A stretch of DNA of 64,000 nucleotides, from positions 1,557,501 to 1,621,500 of the forward strand of contig NZ_AP018365.1 in NCBI RefSeq assembly GCF_016756395.1. Reading direction: 5' to 3'. A model generated the notes under the pieces. That model was given only the letters and a program-made list of their open reading frames with translations. It did not search any database and was not told where the DNA came from. Position 1 is the first letter of the stretch. The number at the start of each line of letters is the position of its first letter. A program made the position numbers and the translations under genes. The DNA comes from Streptomyces sp. SN-593. Lineage in GTDB: Bacteria; Actinomycetota; Actinomycetes; Streptomycetales; Streptomycetaceae. Below are positions 52,465 through 61,787 of this stretch, piece after piece.

Positions 52465-52650
52465 GGTGAACTGCCGGGAGCCATACGGCGGCAGGAGAGG
52501 AAGTCGGTGCGAATCCGACGCGGTCCCGCCACTGTCACCGGGGAGTGCACTCCCGACCCTGTTGGTCACGGCCGGCCCCGCCGGCTGGAAGGCCCGGGAG
52601 TGCGTGGATCCGGGAGCCAGGAGACTCTCACCGCCGGTCACGTCGAGCCA
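52465..52650 (+). ncRNA. Cobalamin (AdoCbl) riboswitch
   Basis: Highly conserved pieces of the B12 riboswitch are present: CGGTGCGAATCCG (52505-52517), then GCGGTCCCGCCACTGT (52520-52535) including the B12 box GCCACTG, and the closing GGGAGCCAGGAGACTCTCAC region (52612-52631). Long pairing arms such as GGGAGTGCACTCCCGA lie between. It controls the downstream cob operon, repressing it when adenosylcobalamin is plentiful. Gap sequence 52278-52464 shows no gene. Confidence 0.92.
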
Positions 52651-52679
52651 GGGCGCGGACCCTGAGTGAGGACCTCGCG

Positions 52680-52742
52680 ATGCCCCGCACGCACGCGGCA
52701 GCCGCCCCTTCGGGCGCCGAGCCCCGGATATCCCGGACATGA
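52680..52742 (+). CDS. 20-codon small ORF coupled to cobD
   Basis: ATG at 52680, with GAGGACC upstream, encodes MPRTHAAAAPSGAEPRISRT and stops at TGA 52740-52742, overlapping the cobD ATG (ATGA). It follows the riboswitch directly. It may couple riboswitch-controlled ribosome loading to cobD translation. No homologue is recognised, and it could be fortuitous. Confidence 0.45.
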   Translation: MPRTHAAAAPSGAEPRISRT

Positions 52743-53941
52743 GCCGTGCCGACCGCGCCTTCGCCTACGGCGCCGCACTCGGCTTCCTCGGCGACCTCCT
52801 GATCGGCGATCCGCGCCGCGGCCACCCGGTGGCCGGCTTCGGGCGGGCCGCGGGAGCCCTGGAGAAGCTGATGTGGCGCGACCACCGCGGCACCGGTGCG
52901 GCGTACGCCGCCCTGTGCGTGGGCGGCTCGGCCACCGCGGCCGCCCTCGCCGAGCGCGCCGCCCGGGACCGCCCGGTGCTGCGCGCCGCGCTGACCGCCG
53001 CGGCCACCTGGTCCGTGCTCGGCGGCACCTCGCTGGCCCGGGAGGCCCGCGCCATCGGCGCGGCGCTGGAGGCCGGCGACCTGGCCGCGGCCCGGGCCCG
53101 GCTGCCGCACCTGTGCGGGCGGGACCCGGCCGCGCTGGACGCCGACGCGCTCGCCCGCGCCGTGGTCGAGTCGGTCGCCGAGAACACCTCGGACGCGGTC
53201 GTCGGCGCGCTCGTGTGGGGCGGGCTGGCCGGGGTGCCCGGGCTGGTCGGCTTCCGCGCCGCCAACACCCTGGACGCCATGGTCGGCCACCGCTCCCCCC
53301 GCCACCTGCGGTTCGGGTGGGCCGCCGCCCGGCTGGACGACGCGGTCGGCTACCCCGGGGCCCGGTTGACCGCCGCGCTCACCGCGCTGGCCGGGCCGTA
53401 CCCGCGCAGCGCGCTGGCCACCGCGCGCCGCGACGGGCCGCTCCACCCCTCCCCCAACGCCGGTCCGGTGGAGGCCGCGTTCGCGGGAGCGCTGCGCATA
53501 CGGCTGGGCGGCACCCTGGCGTACGGCGGCCGCACCGAGCACCGTCCGGTGCTGGGTGCCGGGTTCCGTCCGCCGGGCCCGGCGGACATCGGCCGCGCCA
53601 TCCGGCTCTCCCGCCGGGTGGGCGCGCTCGCACTCGGCGCGTCGGTGCTGCTGTCGGCGGCGCGCGGGGCACGGCTGCCGGCGGCGGGGCGGGGCGCCGG
53701 ACCGGCTCCGGTCACGGGCCGCTCCACGGTCCCGGACGGAACCACGGTCGCGGGTCGGGGCGTGGGCTCGGGTCGAGTGCCGGGCTCGGGTCGAGTGCCG
53801 GGCTCGGGTCGAGGGCCGGGCTCGGGTCGAGTACCGAACTCGGGTCGAGTGCCGGGCTCGGGTCGGGCCCCGACCGCGGATCGGGTCCGGGCCGTCGCGC
53901 GGGCCACGGGACCGGCTCCGACCGCGGAGGGTGCCCGATGA
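52739..53941 (+). CDS. cobD: Adenosylcobinamide-phosphate synthase (CobD/CbiB)
   Basis: A membrane enzyme that attaches the aminopropanol arm to adenosylcobyric acid. Of 400 residues, the first 310 are the family core: FLGDLLIGDPRRGHPVAGFG at the start, LCGRDPAALD, VVESVAENTSDAVVGALVWG, and FRAANTLDAMVGHRSPRH. The family usually ends near 320; here a low-complexity tail of about 90 residues follows, with six GSGRVP repeats. The start overlaps a small ORF, and the stop overlaps cobQ (ATGA). Confidence 0.94.
   Translation: MSRADRAFAYGAALGFLGDLLIGDPRRGHPVAGFGRAAGALEKLMWRDHRGTGAAYAALCVGGSATAAALAERAARDRPVLRAALTAAATWSVLGGTSLAREARAIGAALEAGDLAAARARLPHLCGRDPAALDADALARAVVESVAENTSDAVVGALVWGGLAGVPGLVGFRAANTLDAMVGHRSPRHLRFGWAAARLDDAVGYPGARLTAALTALAGPYPRSALATARRDGPLHPSPNAGPVEAAFAGALRIRLGGTLAYGGRTEHRPVLGAGFRPPGPADIGRAIRLSRRVGALALGASVLLSAARGARLPAAGRGAGPAPVTGRSTVPDGTTVAGRGVGSGRVPGSGRVPGSGRGPGSGRVPNSGRVPGSGRAPTADRVRAVARATGPAPTAEGAR
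53764..53871. repeat. 18-bp tandem repeat (six copies) inside cobD
   Basis: The unit GGGCTCGGGTCGAGTGCC begins at 53764 and repeats with small changes at 53782, 53800, 53818, 53836 and 53854. In frame it encodes GSGRVP six times in the C-terminal tail of CobD. It should be variable between strains. Confidence 0.92.
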
Positions 53942-55443
53942 AGGGGCTGATGGTCGCCGGGACCGGGTCCGACACCGGCAAGAGCGTGGTGACCGCCGGG
54001 ATCTGCCGCTGGCTGACCCGCCAGGGCCTGCGGGTGGCGCCCTTCAAGGGCCAGAACATGTCGCTCAACTCGTACGTGACCCGCGAGGGCGCCGAGATCG
54101 GCCGGGCACAGGCGATGCAGGCGCAGGCGGCCCGCGTCGAGCCCTCGGCGCTGATGAACCCGGTGCTGCTCAAGCCCGGCGGCGACCACCGCAGCCAGGT
54201 CGTGGTACTCGGCAAGCCCGTCGGCGAGTTGAGCGCGCGCGGCTACCACGGCGGCCGGCAGGCCGAGTTGCTCGGCACCGTGGTGGAGTGCCTGGAGGAG
54301 TTGGGCCGCACCCACGACGCCGTGGTCTGCGAGGGAGCCGGCAGCCCCGCCGAGATCAACCTGCGCCGCACCGACATCGTCAACATGGCCGTGGCCAGGA
54401 GCGCGGGCCTGCCGGTCGTGGTGGTGGGCGACATCGACCGCGGCGGCGTCTTCGCGTCGTTCTACGGCACGACGGCCCTGCTCGCGCCGGAGGACCAGCG
54501 GCTGGTCGCGGGCTACCTGGTGAACAAGTTCCGCGGTGACGTCTCGCTGCTGCGGCCCGGCCTGGACATGCTGCGCGGGCTGACCGGCCGTCCCACCCTC
54601 GGCGTGCTGCCCTTCGCCCACGGCCTGGGGATCGACGAGGAGGACGGGCTGCGGGTGTCGCTGCGCGGCGCGGTGCGTGAGTCCGCGGTCGAACCGCCGT
54701 ACGGGGAGGAGGTGTTGCGGGTCGCGGTGGCCGCGCTGCCGCTGATGTCGAACTTCACCGACCTCGACGCGCTCGCCGCCGAACCCGGCGTCGTGGTGCG
54801 GTTCGTGGACCGCCCGGACGAACTCGCCGACGCCGACCTGGTGGTGCTGCCCGGCACCCGCGGTACCGTCCGCGCGCTGGAGTGGCTGCGCGAGCGCGGC
54901 CTGGCCGAGGCGGTCCGCCGGCGCGCCGCGCAGGGCCGCCCGGTGCTGGGCGTCTGCGGCGGCTTCCAGATCCTCGCCGAACACATCGAGGACGACGTGG
55001 AGTCGCGGGCCGGGGCCGTCCCCGCGCTCGGGCTGCTGCCGGCACGGGTCCGCTTCGCCCGGGAGAAGACGCTCGCCCGCCCGGAGGGCACGCAGTACGG
55101 CGAGCACGTGCGCGGCTACGAGATCCACCACGGGGTGGCCGAACTGCTGGGCGGCGACGAGCCGTTCCTCGACGGCTGCCGGGTCGGCGCGGTCTGGGGC
55201 ACCCACTGGCACGGTTCGCTGGAGAGCGACGGCTTCCGGCGGGCGTTCCTCCGGCAGGTGGCCGCGGCCGCGGGGCGGCGGTTCGTCCCCGCCCCCGACA
55301 CCCGCTTCGAGGCGTTGCGGGAGGGCCAGTTGGAGCGGCTGGCGGACCTGGTCGAGGAGCACGCCGACACCGCGGCACTGCTGCGGCTGGTCGAGCAGGG
55401 CCCGCCGCCCGGACTGCCGTTCCTTCCGCCGGGGGCGCCGTGA
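53938..55443 (+). CDS. cobQ: Cobyric acid synthase (glutamine-dependent)
   Basis: Amidates four side chains of adenosylcobyrinic diamide. The 501-residue length is standard. P-loop-like start: [17 protein letters not shown]. Other motifs are [31 protein letters not shown], and [18 protein letters not shown]. The C-terminal type-3 glutamine amidotransferase has its Cys in [15 protein letters not shown] and the His in [15 protein letters not shown]. Start overlaps cobD stop (ATGA). Confidence 0.97.
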   Translation: MKGLMVAGTGSDTGKSVVTAGICRWLTRQGLRVAPFKGQNMSLNSYVTREGAEIGRAQAMQAQAARVEPSALMNPVLLKPGGDHRSQVVVLGKPVGELSARGYHGGRQAELLGTVVECLEELGRTHDAVVCEGAGSPAEINLRRTDIVNMAVARSAGLPVVVVGDIDRGGVFASFYGTTALLAPEDQRLVAGYLVNKFRGDVSLLRPGLDMLRGLTGRPTLGVLPFAHGLGIDEEDGLRVSLRGAVRESAVEPPYGEEVLRVAVAALPLMSNFTDLDALAAEPGVVVRFVDRPDELADADLVVLPGTRGTVRALEWLRERGLAEAVRRRAAQGRPVLGVCGGFQILAEHIEDDVESRAGAVPALGLLPARVRFAREKTLARPEGTQYGEHVRGYEIHHGVAELLGGDEPFLDGCRVGAVWGTHWHGSLESDGFRRAFLRQVAAAAGRRFVPAPDTRFEALREGQLERLADLVEEHADTAALLRLVEQGPPPGLPFLPPGAP

Positions 55444-55541
55444 GACCGCCGCCGCCCCCGGCCCCCGGAGGACCCGGGCAGGGAACCGCAGGACCCGCAG
55501 GCCCCGCCGTCACGACTTCCGCTCGAAGGAGCGACCCTGGC

Positions 55542-57659
55542 ATGAGTACCACCTACCCCTTCACCGCCGTCGTCGGGCAGGACGACCTGCGGCTCGCACT
55601 GCTGCTCAACGCGGTCTCGCCCGCGGTGGGCGGTGTGCTGGTGCGGGGCGAGAAGGGGACGGCGAAGACCACGACGGTGCGCGCGGTCGCCGCGCTGCTC
55701 CCGCACGTGACGGTGGTCCCCGGCTGCCGGTTCAGCTGCGACCCGGCGGCGCCGGACCCCCACTGCCCGGACGGGCCGCACGACCCGGCGCAGGACGGTG
55801 CCGAACGCGCCACGAAACTGGTCGAGTTGCCGGTGGGGGCCTCGGAGGACCGGCTCGTCGGCGCGCTGGACTTCGAACGCGCCCTCGCGGAGGGCGTCAA
55901 GGCGTTCGAGCCGGGGCTGCTGGCCGAGGCGCACCGCGGCGTGCTCTACGTCGACGAGGTCAACCTGCTCAACGACCACCTCGTGGACGTGCTGCTGGAC
56001 GCCGCCGCCACCGGGGCGAGCTACGTGGAGCGCGAGGGCGTGTCGGTGCGGCACGCGGCGCGCTTCCTGCTGGTGGGCACGATGAACCCGGAAGAGGGCG
56101 AGCTGCGGCCGCAGTTGCTCGACCGGTTCGGGCTGACCGTGGAGGTCACCGCCTCGCGCGAGACCGACGAGCGGGTCGAGGTGGTGCGCCGCCGGCTGGC
56201 CTACGACGACGACCCGGAGCAGTTCGCCGCACGATGGGCGCCACAGGAGCAGCAGGCGCGCGAACGTATCGCGGCCGCGCGGGAGTTGCTGCCGTCGGTG
56301 CGGCTCGGGGACACGGTGCTGCGGCAGATCGCGGCGACCTGCGCGGCCTTCGAGGTGGACGGGATGCGCGCCGACATCGTGATGGCGCGCACCGCGACCG
56401 CGCTGGCGGCGTGGGCCGGCCGTACCGGGGTCACGGCCGCCGACGTGCGGCAGGCGGCACTGCTGGCGCTGCCGCACCGCCGCCGGCGCAACCCCTTCGA
56501 CGCGCCCGGCCTCGACGAGGAGAAGCTGGACCAGGCGCTGGAGCAGGCGCGGCAGGAGGCGGAACAGGCCGAGGCGGAGGGCGCCGGACCCGACGACGGC
56601 CCCGAGCCCGACCCTGACCCGGACGGCGGCCCCGAGAGCGGCGGTCCGGACGGTGGGCCCGGCGGCGACGGGCCCGGCGGCGGTGGCGGGGTGCCGCCGC
56701 AGCGCGACCCCGCGTCGGACCCCGGCGACGGCTCCGCGGCGCCCGACGCCGGCCCGCAGTCCGCGTCCCCGCCGCCCGGCGAGGGCGCGCAGCCGGGGAC
56801 GGGCCCCGGCGCGGCCCCCGCCGCGGGCGCCGAGCAGCCGCCGTCCGCCGCCGGGGAGCCGTACCGGACCCGGGCGCTGACGGTGCCCGGACTGGGCGAG
56901 GGCGCCGCCGGCCGGCGCTCGCGGGCCCGCACCGCGCAGGGGCGGACGACCGGGGCGGAGCTGCCGCACGGCCGGCTGGCGGCGCTGCACCTGACGGCGA
57001 CGCTGCGCGCGGCGGCGCCCCACCAGCGGGCGCGGGGGCGCGACGGCACCGGCCTCGTGGTGCGCCGGCCGGACCTGCGGCAGGCGGCGCGGGAGGGCCG
57101 GGAGGGCAATCTCGTGCTGTTCGTGGTGGACGCGTCGGGCTCGATGGCCGCGCGGCGGCGGATGGGCGCGGTGAAGGGCGCGGTGCTGTCGCTGCTGCTC
57201 GACGCCTACCAGCGGCGCGACAAGGTCGGCCTGGTCACCTTCCGGGGCACGGGCGCGGAGCTGGCGCTGCCGCCGACGTCGTCGGTGGACGCGGGCGCGG
57301 CCCGGCTGGAGAAACTGCCGACCGGGGGCCGTACCCCGCTGGCGGCGGGACTGCTGCGGGCCCACGAGGTGCTGCGGGTGGAGCGGCTGCGGGACGCCTC
57401 CCGGCGGCCGCTGCTGGTGGTGGTCACCGACGGGCGGGCCACCGGCGGGGTGGAGCCGCTGCCGCGGGCGGCGCGCGCGGCCCGGCTGCTGGCCGCGTCC
57501 GGCGTCGCGTCCGTGGTAGTGGACTGCGAGTCCGGCCCGGTGCGGCTGGGCCTGGCGGGCGCGCTGGCCCGGGACCTGGGCGCCGCCGCCGTGACGCTGG
57601 AGGAACTGCGGGCCGACACGGTGTCCGCGCTGGTCAAGGACGTACGGAGGGCCGCGTAA
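55542..57659 (+). CDS. Mg/Co-chelatase subunit, fused ChlI-ChlD type
   Basis: A 705-residue chelatase motor subunit, probably for cobaltochelatase with CobN encoded elsewhere. Residues 1-330 form the AAA+ ChlI part: Walker [11 protein letters not shown], the Cys-rich insert ([17 protein letters not shown]), Walker [18 protein letters not shown]. Residues 340-460 are an acidic Gly/Pro linker. Residues 500-700 form the von Willebrand A domain with MIDAS motif [14 protein letters not shown] and [11 protein letters not shown] at 55542 has GAAGGAG upstream. Confidence 0.95.
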   Translation: MSTTYPFTAVVGQDDLRLALLLNAVSPAVGGVLVRGEKGTAKTTTVRAVAALLPHVTVVPGCRFSCDPAAPDPHCPDGPHDPAQDGAERATKLVELPVGASEDRLVGALDFERALAEGVKAFEPGLLAEAHRGVLYVDEVNLLNDHLVDVLLDAAATGASYVEREGVSVRHAARFLLVGTMNPEEGELRPQLLDRFGLTVEVTASRETDERVEVVRRRLAYDDDPEQFAARWAPQEQQARERIAAARELLPSVRLGDTVLRQIAATCAAFEVDGMRADIVMARTATALAAWAGRTGVTAADVRQAALLALPHRRRRNPFDAPGLDEEKLDQALEQARQEAEQAEAEGAGPDDGPEPDPDPDGGPESGGPDGGPGGDGPGGGGGVPPQRDPASDPGDGSAAPDAGPQSASPPPGEGAQPGTGPGAAPAAGAEQPPSAAGEPYRTRALTVPGLGEGAAGRRSRARTAQGRTTGAELPHGRLAALHLTATLRAAAPHQRARGRDGTGLVVRRPDLRQAAREGREGNLVLFVVDASGSMAARRRMGAVKGAVLSLLLDAYQRRDKVGLVTFRGTGAELALPPTSSVDAGAARLEKLPTGGRTPLAAGLLRAHEVLRVERLRDASRRPLLVVVTDGRATGGVEPLPRAARAARLLAASGVASVVVDCESGPVRLGLAGALARDLGAAAVTLEELRADTVSALVKDVRRAA

Positions 57660-58255
57660 TGCCGCAGGGACAGCCGAGTGTGGTGCCGGACGACGGGCTG
57701 ACCACGCGCCAGCGCCGCAACCGGCCGCTGACGATCGTGCACACCGGTCCGGGCAAGGGGAAGTCCACGGCGGCGTTCGGACTGGCGCTGCGGGCCTGGA
57801 ACCAGGGCTGGCCGGTAGGGGTGTTCCAGTTCGTCAAGTCGGCGAAGTGGAAGGTCGGCGAGGAGCGGGCGCTGAAGGTGCTGGGTGCCTCCGGCGAGGG
57901 CGGCACGGTCGCCTGGCACAAGATGGGCGAGGGCTGGTCCTGGGTGCAGCGCGACCTCGCCTCCAGCGAGGAGGCGGCCCGGGAGGGCTGGGCGCAGGTC
58001 AGGCGCGACCTCGCGGCGGAGACCTACCGGCTGTACGTCCTGGACGAGTTCGCGTACCCGATGCACTGGGGATGGGTACCGGTGCGGGAGGTGGTGGAGG
58101 TGCTGCGGGAACGCCCCGGCACCCAGCACGTGGTGGTCACCGGGCGCAACGCGCCGGCCGAACTCCTCGACCACGCGGACCTGGTGACGGAGATGGGGAA
58201 GGTCAAGCACCCGATGGACAGCGGGCAGAAGGGGCAACGGGGGATCGAGTGGTGA
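57659..58255 (+). CDS. cobO: Cob(I)yrinic acid a,c-diamide adenosyltransferase
   Basis: Adds the 5'-deoxyadenosyl group to Co(I) corrinoids. The 198-residue product shows the CobA/CobO P-loop HTGPGKGKSTAAFGLALRAW, then GVFQFVKSAKWKVGEERAL, and YVLDEFAYPMHWGWV with VVVTGRNAPAELLDHADLVT. ATG at 57659 overlaps the TAA stop of the chelatase gene by one base; the stop overlaps cobB (GTGA). The whole run is one transcript. Confidence 0.97.
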   Translation: MPQGQPSVVPDDGLTTRQRRNRPLTIVHTGPGKGKSTAAFGLALRAWNQGWPVGVFQFVKSAKWKVGEERALKVLGASGEGGTVAWHKMGEGWSWVQRDLASSEEAAREGWAQVRRDLAAETYRLYVLDEFAYPMHWGWVPVREVVEVLRERPGTQHVVVTGRNAPAELLDHADLVTEMGKVKHPMDSGQKGQRGIEW

Positions 58256-59808
58256 GTGCTGGGACCCGTACGGAGTCCGCGGTCCCGGGGTCCGCAGTCC
58301 CGGGGTCCGCGGTCCCGAGGTTCGTGGTCGCCGCGCCGGCCTCGCGCAGCGGCAAGACGACGGTGGCCACCGGGCTGATGGCCGCGTTCGCCGCGCGCGG
58401 CCTCGCGGTGTCCCCGCACAAGGTCGGCCCGGACTACATCGACCCGGGCTACCACGCGCTCGCCACCGGCCGGCCCGGCCGCAACCTCGACCCGTACCTG
58501 TGCGGGGTGGACCGCATGGTGCCGCTGTTCCTGCACGGCGCGGCCGGGGCGTCGCTCGCCGTGGTCGAGGGCGTGATGGGCCTGTTCGACGGTGCCACCG
58601 GGCACGGTGAGCTGGCCTCGACCGCGCAGGTCGCCAAGGTGCTGTCCGCGCCCGTCGTGCTGGTGGTGGACGCCTCCGCGCAGGCGCGGTCGGTGGCCGC
58701 GCTGGTGCACGGCTTCGCCTCCTTCGACCCGGGGGTGCGGATGGGCGGAGTGGTGCTCAACAAGGTCGGTTCGGCGCGCCACGAGGAGATCCTGCGCGCG
58801 GCCCTGGAGGAGGTCGGCATCCCGGTGCTGGGCGCGCTGGGCCGCTCCGACGTGCTCGCAGTGCCGGCCCGGCACCTCGGACTGGTGCCGGCGGCCGAGC
58901 GGCGCGCGGAGGCGGTGGCGTGGGTCGGGGCGGTGGCGGACCGGGTGGCCGCGGGCTGCGACCTGGACGCCCTGCTGGCGCTCGCGCGCACCGCTCCCCC
59001 GCTGGCGGGCCCCGCGTGGGATCCGGCCGCGGCGGTGGCGGGGTCGGCTGACGGCGTGGCGGCGGGTGCTGGAGAGGCGACCGTCCCCGGCGGCCCGGCG
59101 GCGGACGGCCCGGCGAGGGGCGGTCCGGCGACAGGTGGTCCGGCAGACCGCGACGGAGCGGACGGCGACCTGGCGGGCCGGGACGGGCCGCGGCGCACGG
59201 GTGCCCGGCCCGTGGTCGCGGTGGCCCGCGGCGCCGCCTTCACCTTCGCCTACCCCGAGCACGAGGAGCTGCTGAGCGCCGCGGGCGCCGACGTCGTCGG
59301 CTTCGACCCGCTCACCGACGAGGCGCTGCCGCCCGGTACCCGCGGGGTGGTGATCGGCGGCGGCTTCCCCGAGATGTACGGGCCCGAACTGTCGGCGAAC
59401 GGCGCGCTGCGCCGCGACGTCGCGCGCTTCGCCGGGCCGGTGGCCGCGGAGTGCGCCGGACTGCTGTACCTGGTCAGGGAGTTGGACGGGCACCCGATGT
59501 GCGGGGTGCTCGACGCCAAGGCGTGGATGGGCGCCCGGCTGACGCTCGGCTACCGCGAGGCGGTGGCCGTCGGCGACAGCGTGCTGGCCGCCGCCGGGAC
59601 GCGGGTGCGCGGCCACGAGTTCCACCGCACCCGGGTCGAACCCGACGCCGGCCCGGCCCCGGCGTGGGGGTTCGTGCGCCCCGAGCGCCGCGTCGAGGGC
59701 TTCGTCCACCACCGCGTGCACGCCTCCTACCTGCACACGCACTGGGCCGCCGAACCCGCCCTCGCCCGGCGCTTCGTCGCCTCCTGCGCCGCGCGTCCGC
59801 CGCGATGA
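58252..59808 (+). CDS. cobB: Cobyrinic acid a,c-diamide synthase
   Basis: Glutamine-dependent amidation of cobyrinic acid at positions a and c. The 518-residue product opens with three GSAVP-type repeats, then the P-loop VAAPASRSGKTTVATGLMAA and HKVGPDYIDPGYHALATGRP. A Gly/Ala/Asp-rich insert (about 260-315) interrupts the domain boundary. The C-terminal amidotransferase has GGGFPEMYGPELSAN and Cys in AAECAGLLYLVRELDG. The last residues include HVHASYLHTHWA-type histidines. GTG start coupled to cobO. Confidence 0.96.
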   Translation: MSAGTRTESAVPGSAVPGSAVPRFVVAAPASRSGKTTVATGLMAAFAARGLAVSPHKVGPDYIDPGYHALATGRPGRNLDPYLCGVDRMVPLFLHGAAGASLAVVEGVMGLFDGATGHGELASTAQVAKVLSAPVVLVVDASAQARSVAALVHGFASFDPGVRMGGVVLNKVGSARHEEILRAALEEVGIPVLGALGRSDVLAVPARHLGLVPAAERRAEAVAWVGAVADRVAAGCDLDALLALARTAPPLAGPAWDPAAAVAGSADGVAAGAGEATVPGGPAADGPARGGPATGGPADRDGADGDLAGRDGPRRTGARPVVAVARGAAFTFAYPEHEELLSAAGADVVGFDPLTDEALPPGTRGVVIGGGFPEMYGPELSANGALRRDVARFAGPVAAECAGLLYLVRELDGHPMCGVLDAKAWMGARLTLGYREAVAVGDSVLAAAGTRVRGHEFHRTRVEPDAGPAPAWGFVRPERRVEGFVHHRVHASYLHTHWAAEPALARRFVASCAARPPR

Positions 59809-61787
59809 GCGGGCCCTACTACGTCGGCGTGGGCGCGAGCCGCGCGGCGGACGCTGCCGAGGTCCTGGCGCTGGTGCGGGCCGCACTGACGGAGGTGGCG
59901 GTGCTGGCGTGGGCGCGGGCACCCGAACCGGTACCGCTGCCGGTGCCCGCGCCCGCGGCGCCCGGGAACGACGCGGACGCGGCGGGCGACGGCGGCCCGC
60001 GGGACCCGTCGAGGGACCTGCCGCACCCGGCGTACCGGCGGGGCGACCAGCGGGGGCCGTCAACGCCCGGCCCGGGCACGGGGCTTCGGCAGGAGCAGTC
60101 GCGGGACCGGTCACCGGCCCACCCGGGCGCGGCACGTCCGCGCGTCGCACCGCCCCCGGTTCCGGCCGCCGCCACTGCCACCGGCCCGGACGGCCCGGAC
60201 TCCGGTGCCGGCACCGGCAGGGACGTCCCCGCCTCCGGCTCCGGGCTCCCCTCGCACGGCGCTCTCCTTGTGGCGGTGCTGGCCACCGCCGCCGGGAAGG
60301 AGCGGTCCCCCTCGATCGCCGGCGCCGCCGCACGCCTCGGGGTGGAGGTGGTCGCCTTCGCCCCGGACACCCTCGCGCGGGTGGCGGTCCCGACACCGTC
60401 GGAGGTGGCGCTCGGCACGCTCGGCACCCCGTCGGTCGCCGAGGCCGCGGCGCTGCTCGCGGCCGGCCCGGGCGCCGAACTCGCCCTCACCAAGCGGAAG
60501 TCGGCGCACGCCACGGTCGCGGTCGCCGTCCGCGGCCCGCGGCGAGCCGTACCGTCCGCTGCCGTCCCGTCCGCTGTCCCGTCCGCCGCCCTGTCGGGCG
60601 CTGCCGCCGGGCCCTTGGCCGCCACCCCCTCCCCCGCCCCCGGCGCGTTCCGCGACCGCGGCCCCGCACCCCCTGGAGCACCCGACGTGTACCCCGACGG
60701 CCACGACCTGCGGCACCACGGCGACGCGGAGGTGGGCGACGGGCTGGTCGACCTGGCGGTGAACGTACGGCAGGGCACGCCCCCGGGCTGGCTGGTCGAG
60801 GTGATCGGCGGGACGCTGTCCGGCCTGGCCGCGTATCCGGACGGGCGGGCGGCCCGGCACGCGGTCGCGGCGCGGCACGGCCGGGCGGACGCGGAGGTGC
60901 TGCTGACCGCCGGCGCGGCCGAGGCGTTCGTGCTGCTGGCCCGGGTGCTGCGGCCCCGGCGCGCGGTGGTGGTGCACCCGCAGTTCACGGAGCCGGAGGC
61001 GGCGCTGCGGGCGGCGGGCCACGTGGTCGAGCGGGTGCTGCTGGACGCGTCCGACGGGTTCCGGCTGCACCCGGGCAAGGTGCCGGCGGACGCGGACCTG
61101 GTGGTGCTCGGCAACCCGACGAACCCCACGTCGGTCCTGCACCCGGCCGCGCTGGTCCGGGAGTTGGCCCGCCCGGGGCGCACCCTGGTGGTGGACGAGG
61201 CGTTCATGGACGCGGTCCCGGGCGAGCGGGAGTCACTGGCCGGAGCGGTCGGCCCCGACAGAGCGGTCGGCGGGGCCGGAGCGGCGGGCGGCGCCGGTAC
61301 GGTGCCGGGCCTGGTGGTGCTGCGCAGCCTGACCAAGACGTGGGGCCTGGCCGGCCTGCGGATCGGCTACGTGCTCGCGGCAGAGGAGTTGATCGCCCAA
61401 CTGGCCGCCGCGCAACCACTGTGGGCGGTGTCCTCGCCCGCGCTGGCGGCCGCCGGCGCGTGCGTGACGGCGAGCGCGGTCGAGGAGGCGGCGCGGGCGG
61501 CCCGGCAGGTCGCCGCGGACCGCGCCCACCTGCTGGCGCGGCTGCGGGAGGTGCCGGGGGTCCACGTGGCCGGGGACGCGCCCGCGGCGCCCTTCGTGCT
61601 GCTGCGCACCCCGGGCGCCGACCGGGTGCGCGCGGCACTGCGGGAGTCGGGCTACGCGGTGCGCCGCGGCGACACCTTCCCCGGCCTCGGACCGGACTGG
61701 CTGCGGGTGGCGGTGCGCGACCGCCGCACCACCGACGGGTTCGTCGACGCGCTGTGCGCCGTGCTCACTTCACGCCCAGCGCGGTGA
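59805..61787 (+). CDS. cobC: CbiG C-terminal domain fused to CobC aminotransferase
   Basis: A 660-residue fusion. Residues 1-190 resemble CbiG-C/CobE (GPYYVGVGASRAADAAEVLA; VAVLATAAGKERSPSIAGAA; LGVEVVAFAPDTLARVAVPT), broken by a 120-residue Pro/Ala/Gly insert. Residues about 290-660 are a fold-type I PLP enzyme of the CobC/threonine-phosphate decarboxylase group: VDLAVNVRQGTPPGWLVEVI, VVLGNPTNPTSVLHPA, the PLP lysine in LRSLTKTWGLAGLRIGYVLA. GTG at 60687 with GGAG upstream could start a free CobC. It is the last gene of the operon. Confidence 0.9.
   Translation: MSGPYYVGVGASRAADAAEVLALVRAALTEVAVLAWARAPEPVPLPVPAPAAPGNDADAAGDGGPRDPSRDLPHPAYRRGDQRGPSTPGPGTGLRQEQSRDRSPAHPGAARPRVAPPPVPAAATATGPDGPDSGAGTGRDVPASGSGLPSHGALLVAVLATAAGKERSPSIAGAAARLGVEVVAFAPDTLARVAVPTPSEVALGTLGTPSVAEAAALLAAGPGAELALTKRKSAHATVAVAVRGPRRAVPSAAVPSAVPSAALSGAAAGPLAATPSPAPGAFRDRGPAPPGAPDVYPDGHDLRHHGDAEVGDGLVDLAVNVRQGTPPGWLVEVIGGTLSGLAAYPDGRAARHAVAARHGRADAEVLLTAGAAEAFVLLARVLRPRRAVVVHPQFTEPEAALRAAGHVVERVLLDASDGFRLHPGKVPADADLVVLGNPTNPTSVLHPAALVRELARPGRTLVVDEAFMDAVPGERESLAGAVGPDRAVGGAGAAGGAGTVPGLVVLRSLTKTWGLAGLRIGYVLAAEELIAQLAAAQPLWAVSSPALAAAGACVTASAVEEAARAARQVAADRAHLLARLREVPGVHVAGDAPAAPFVLLRTPGADRVRAALRESGYAVRRGDTFPGLGPDWLRVAVRDRRTTDGFVDALCAVLTSRPAR

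Noticed and set aside
52505..52517. tRNA T-loop-like GGTGCGAATCC
   Set aside because: It belongs to the cobalamin riboswitch core; there is no acceptor stem or anticodon arm around it.
58024..60396. 790-codon minus-strand frame across cobO, cobB and the fusion gene
   Set aside because: It is antisense to three clearly identified cobalamin genes and is repetitive Arg/Pro/Gly.
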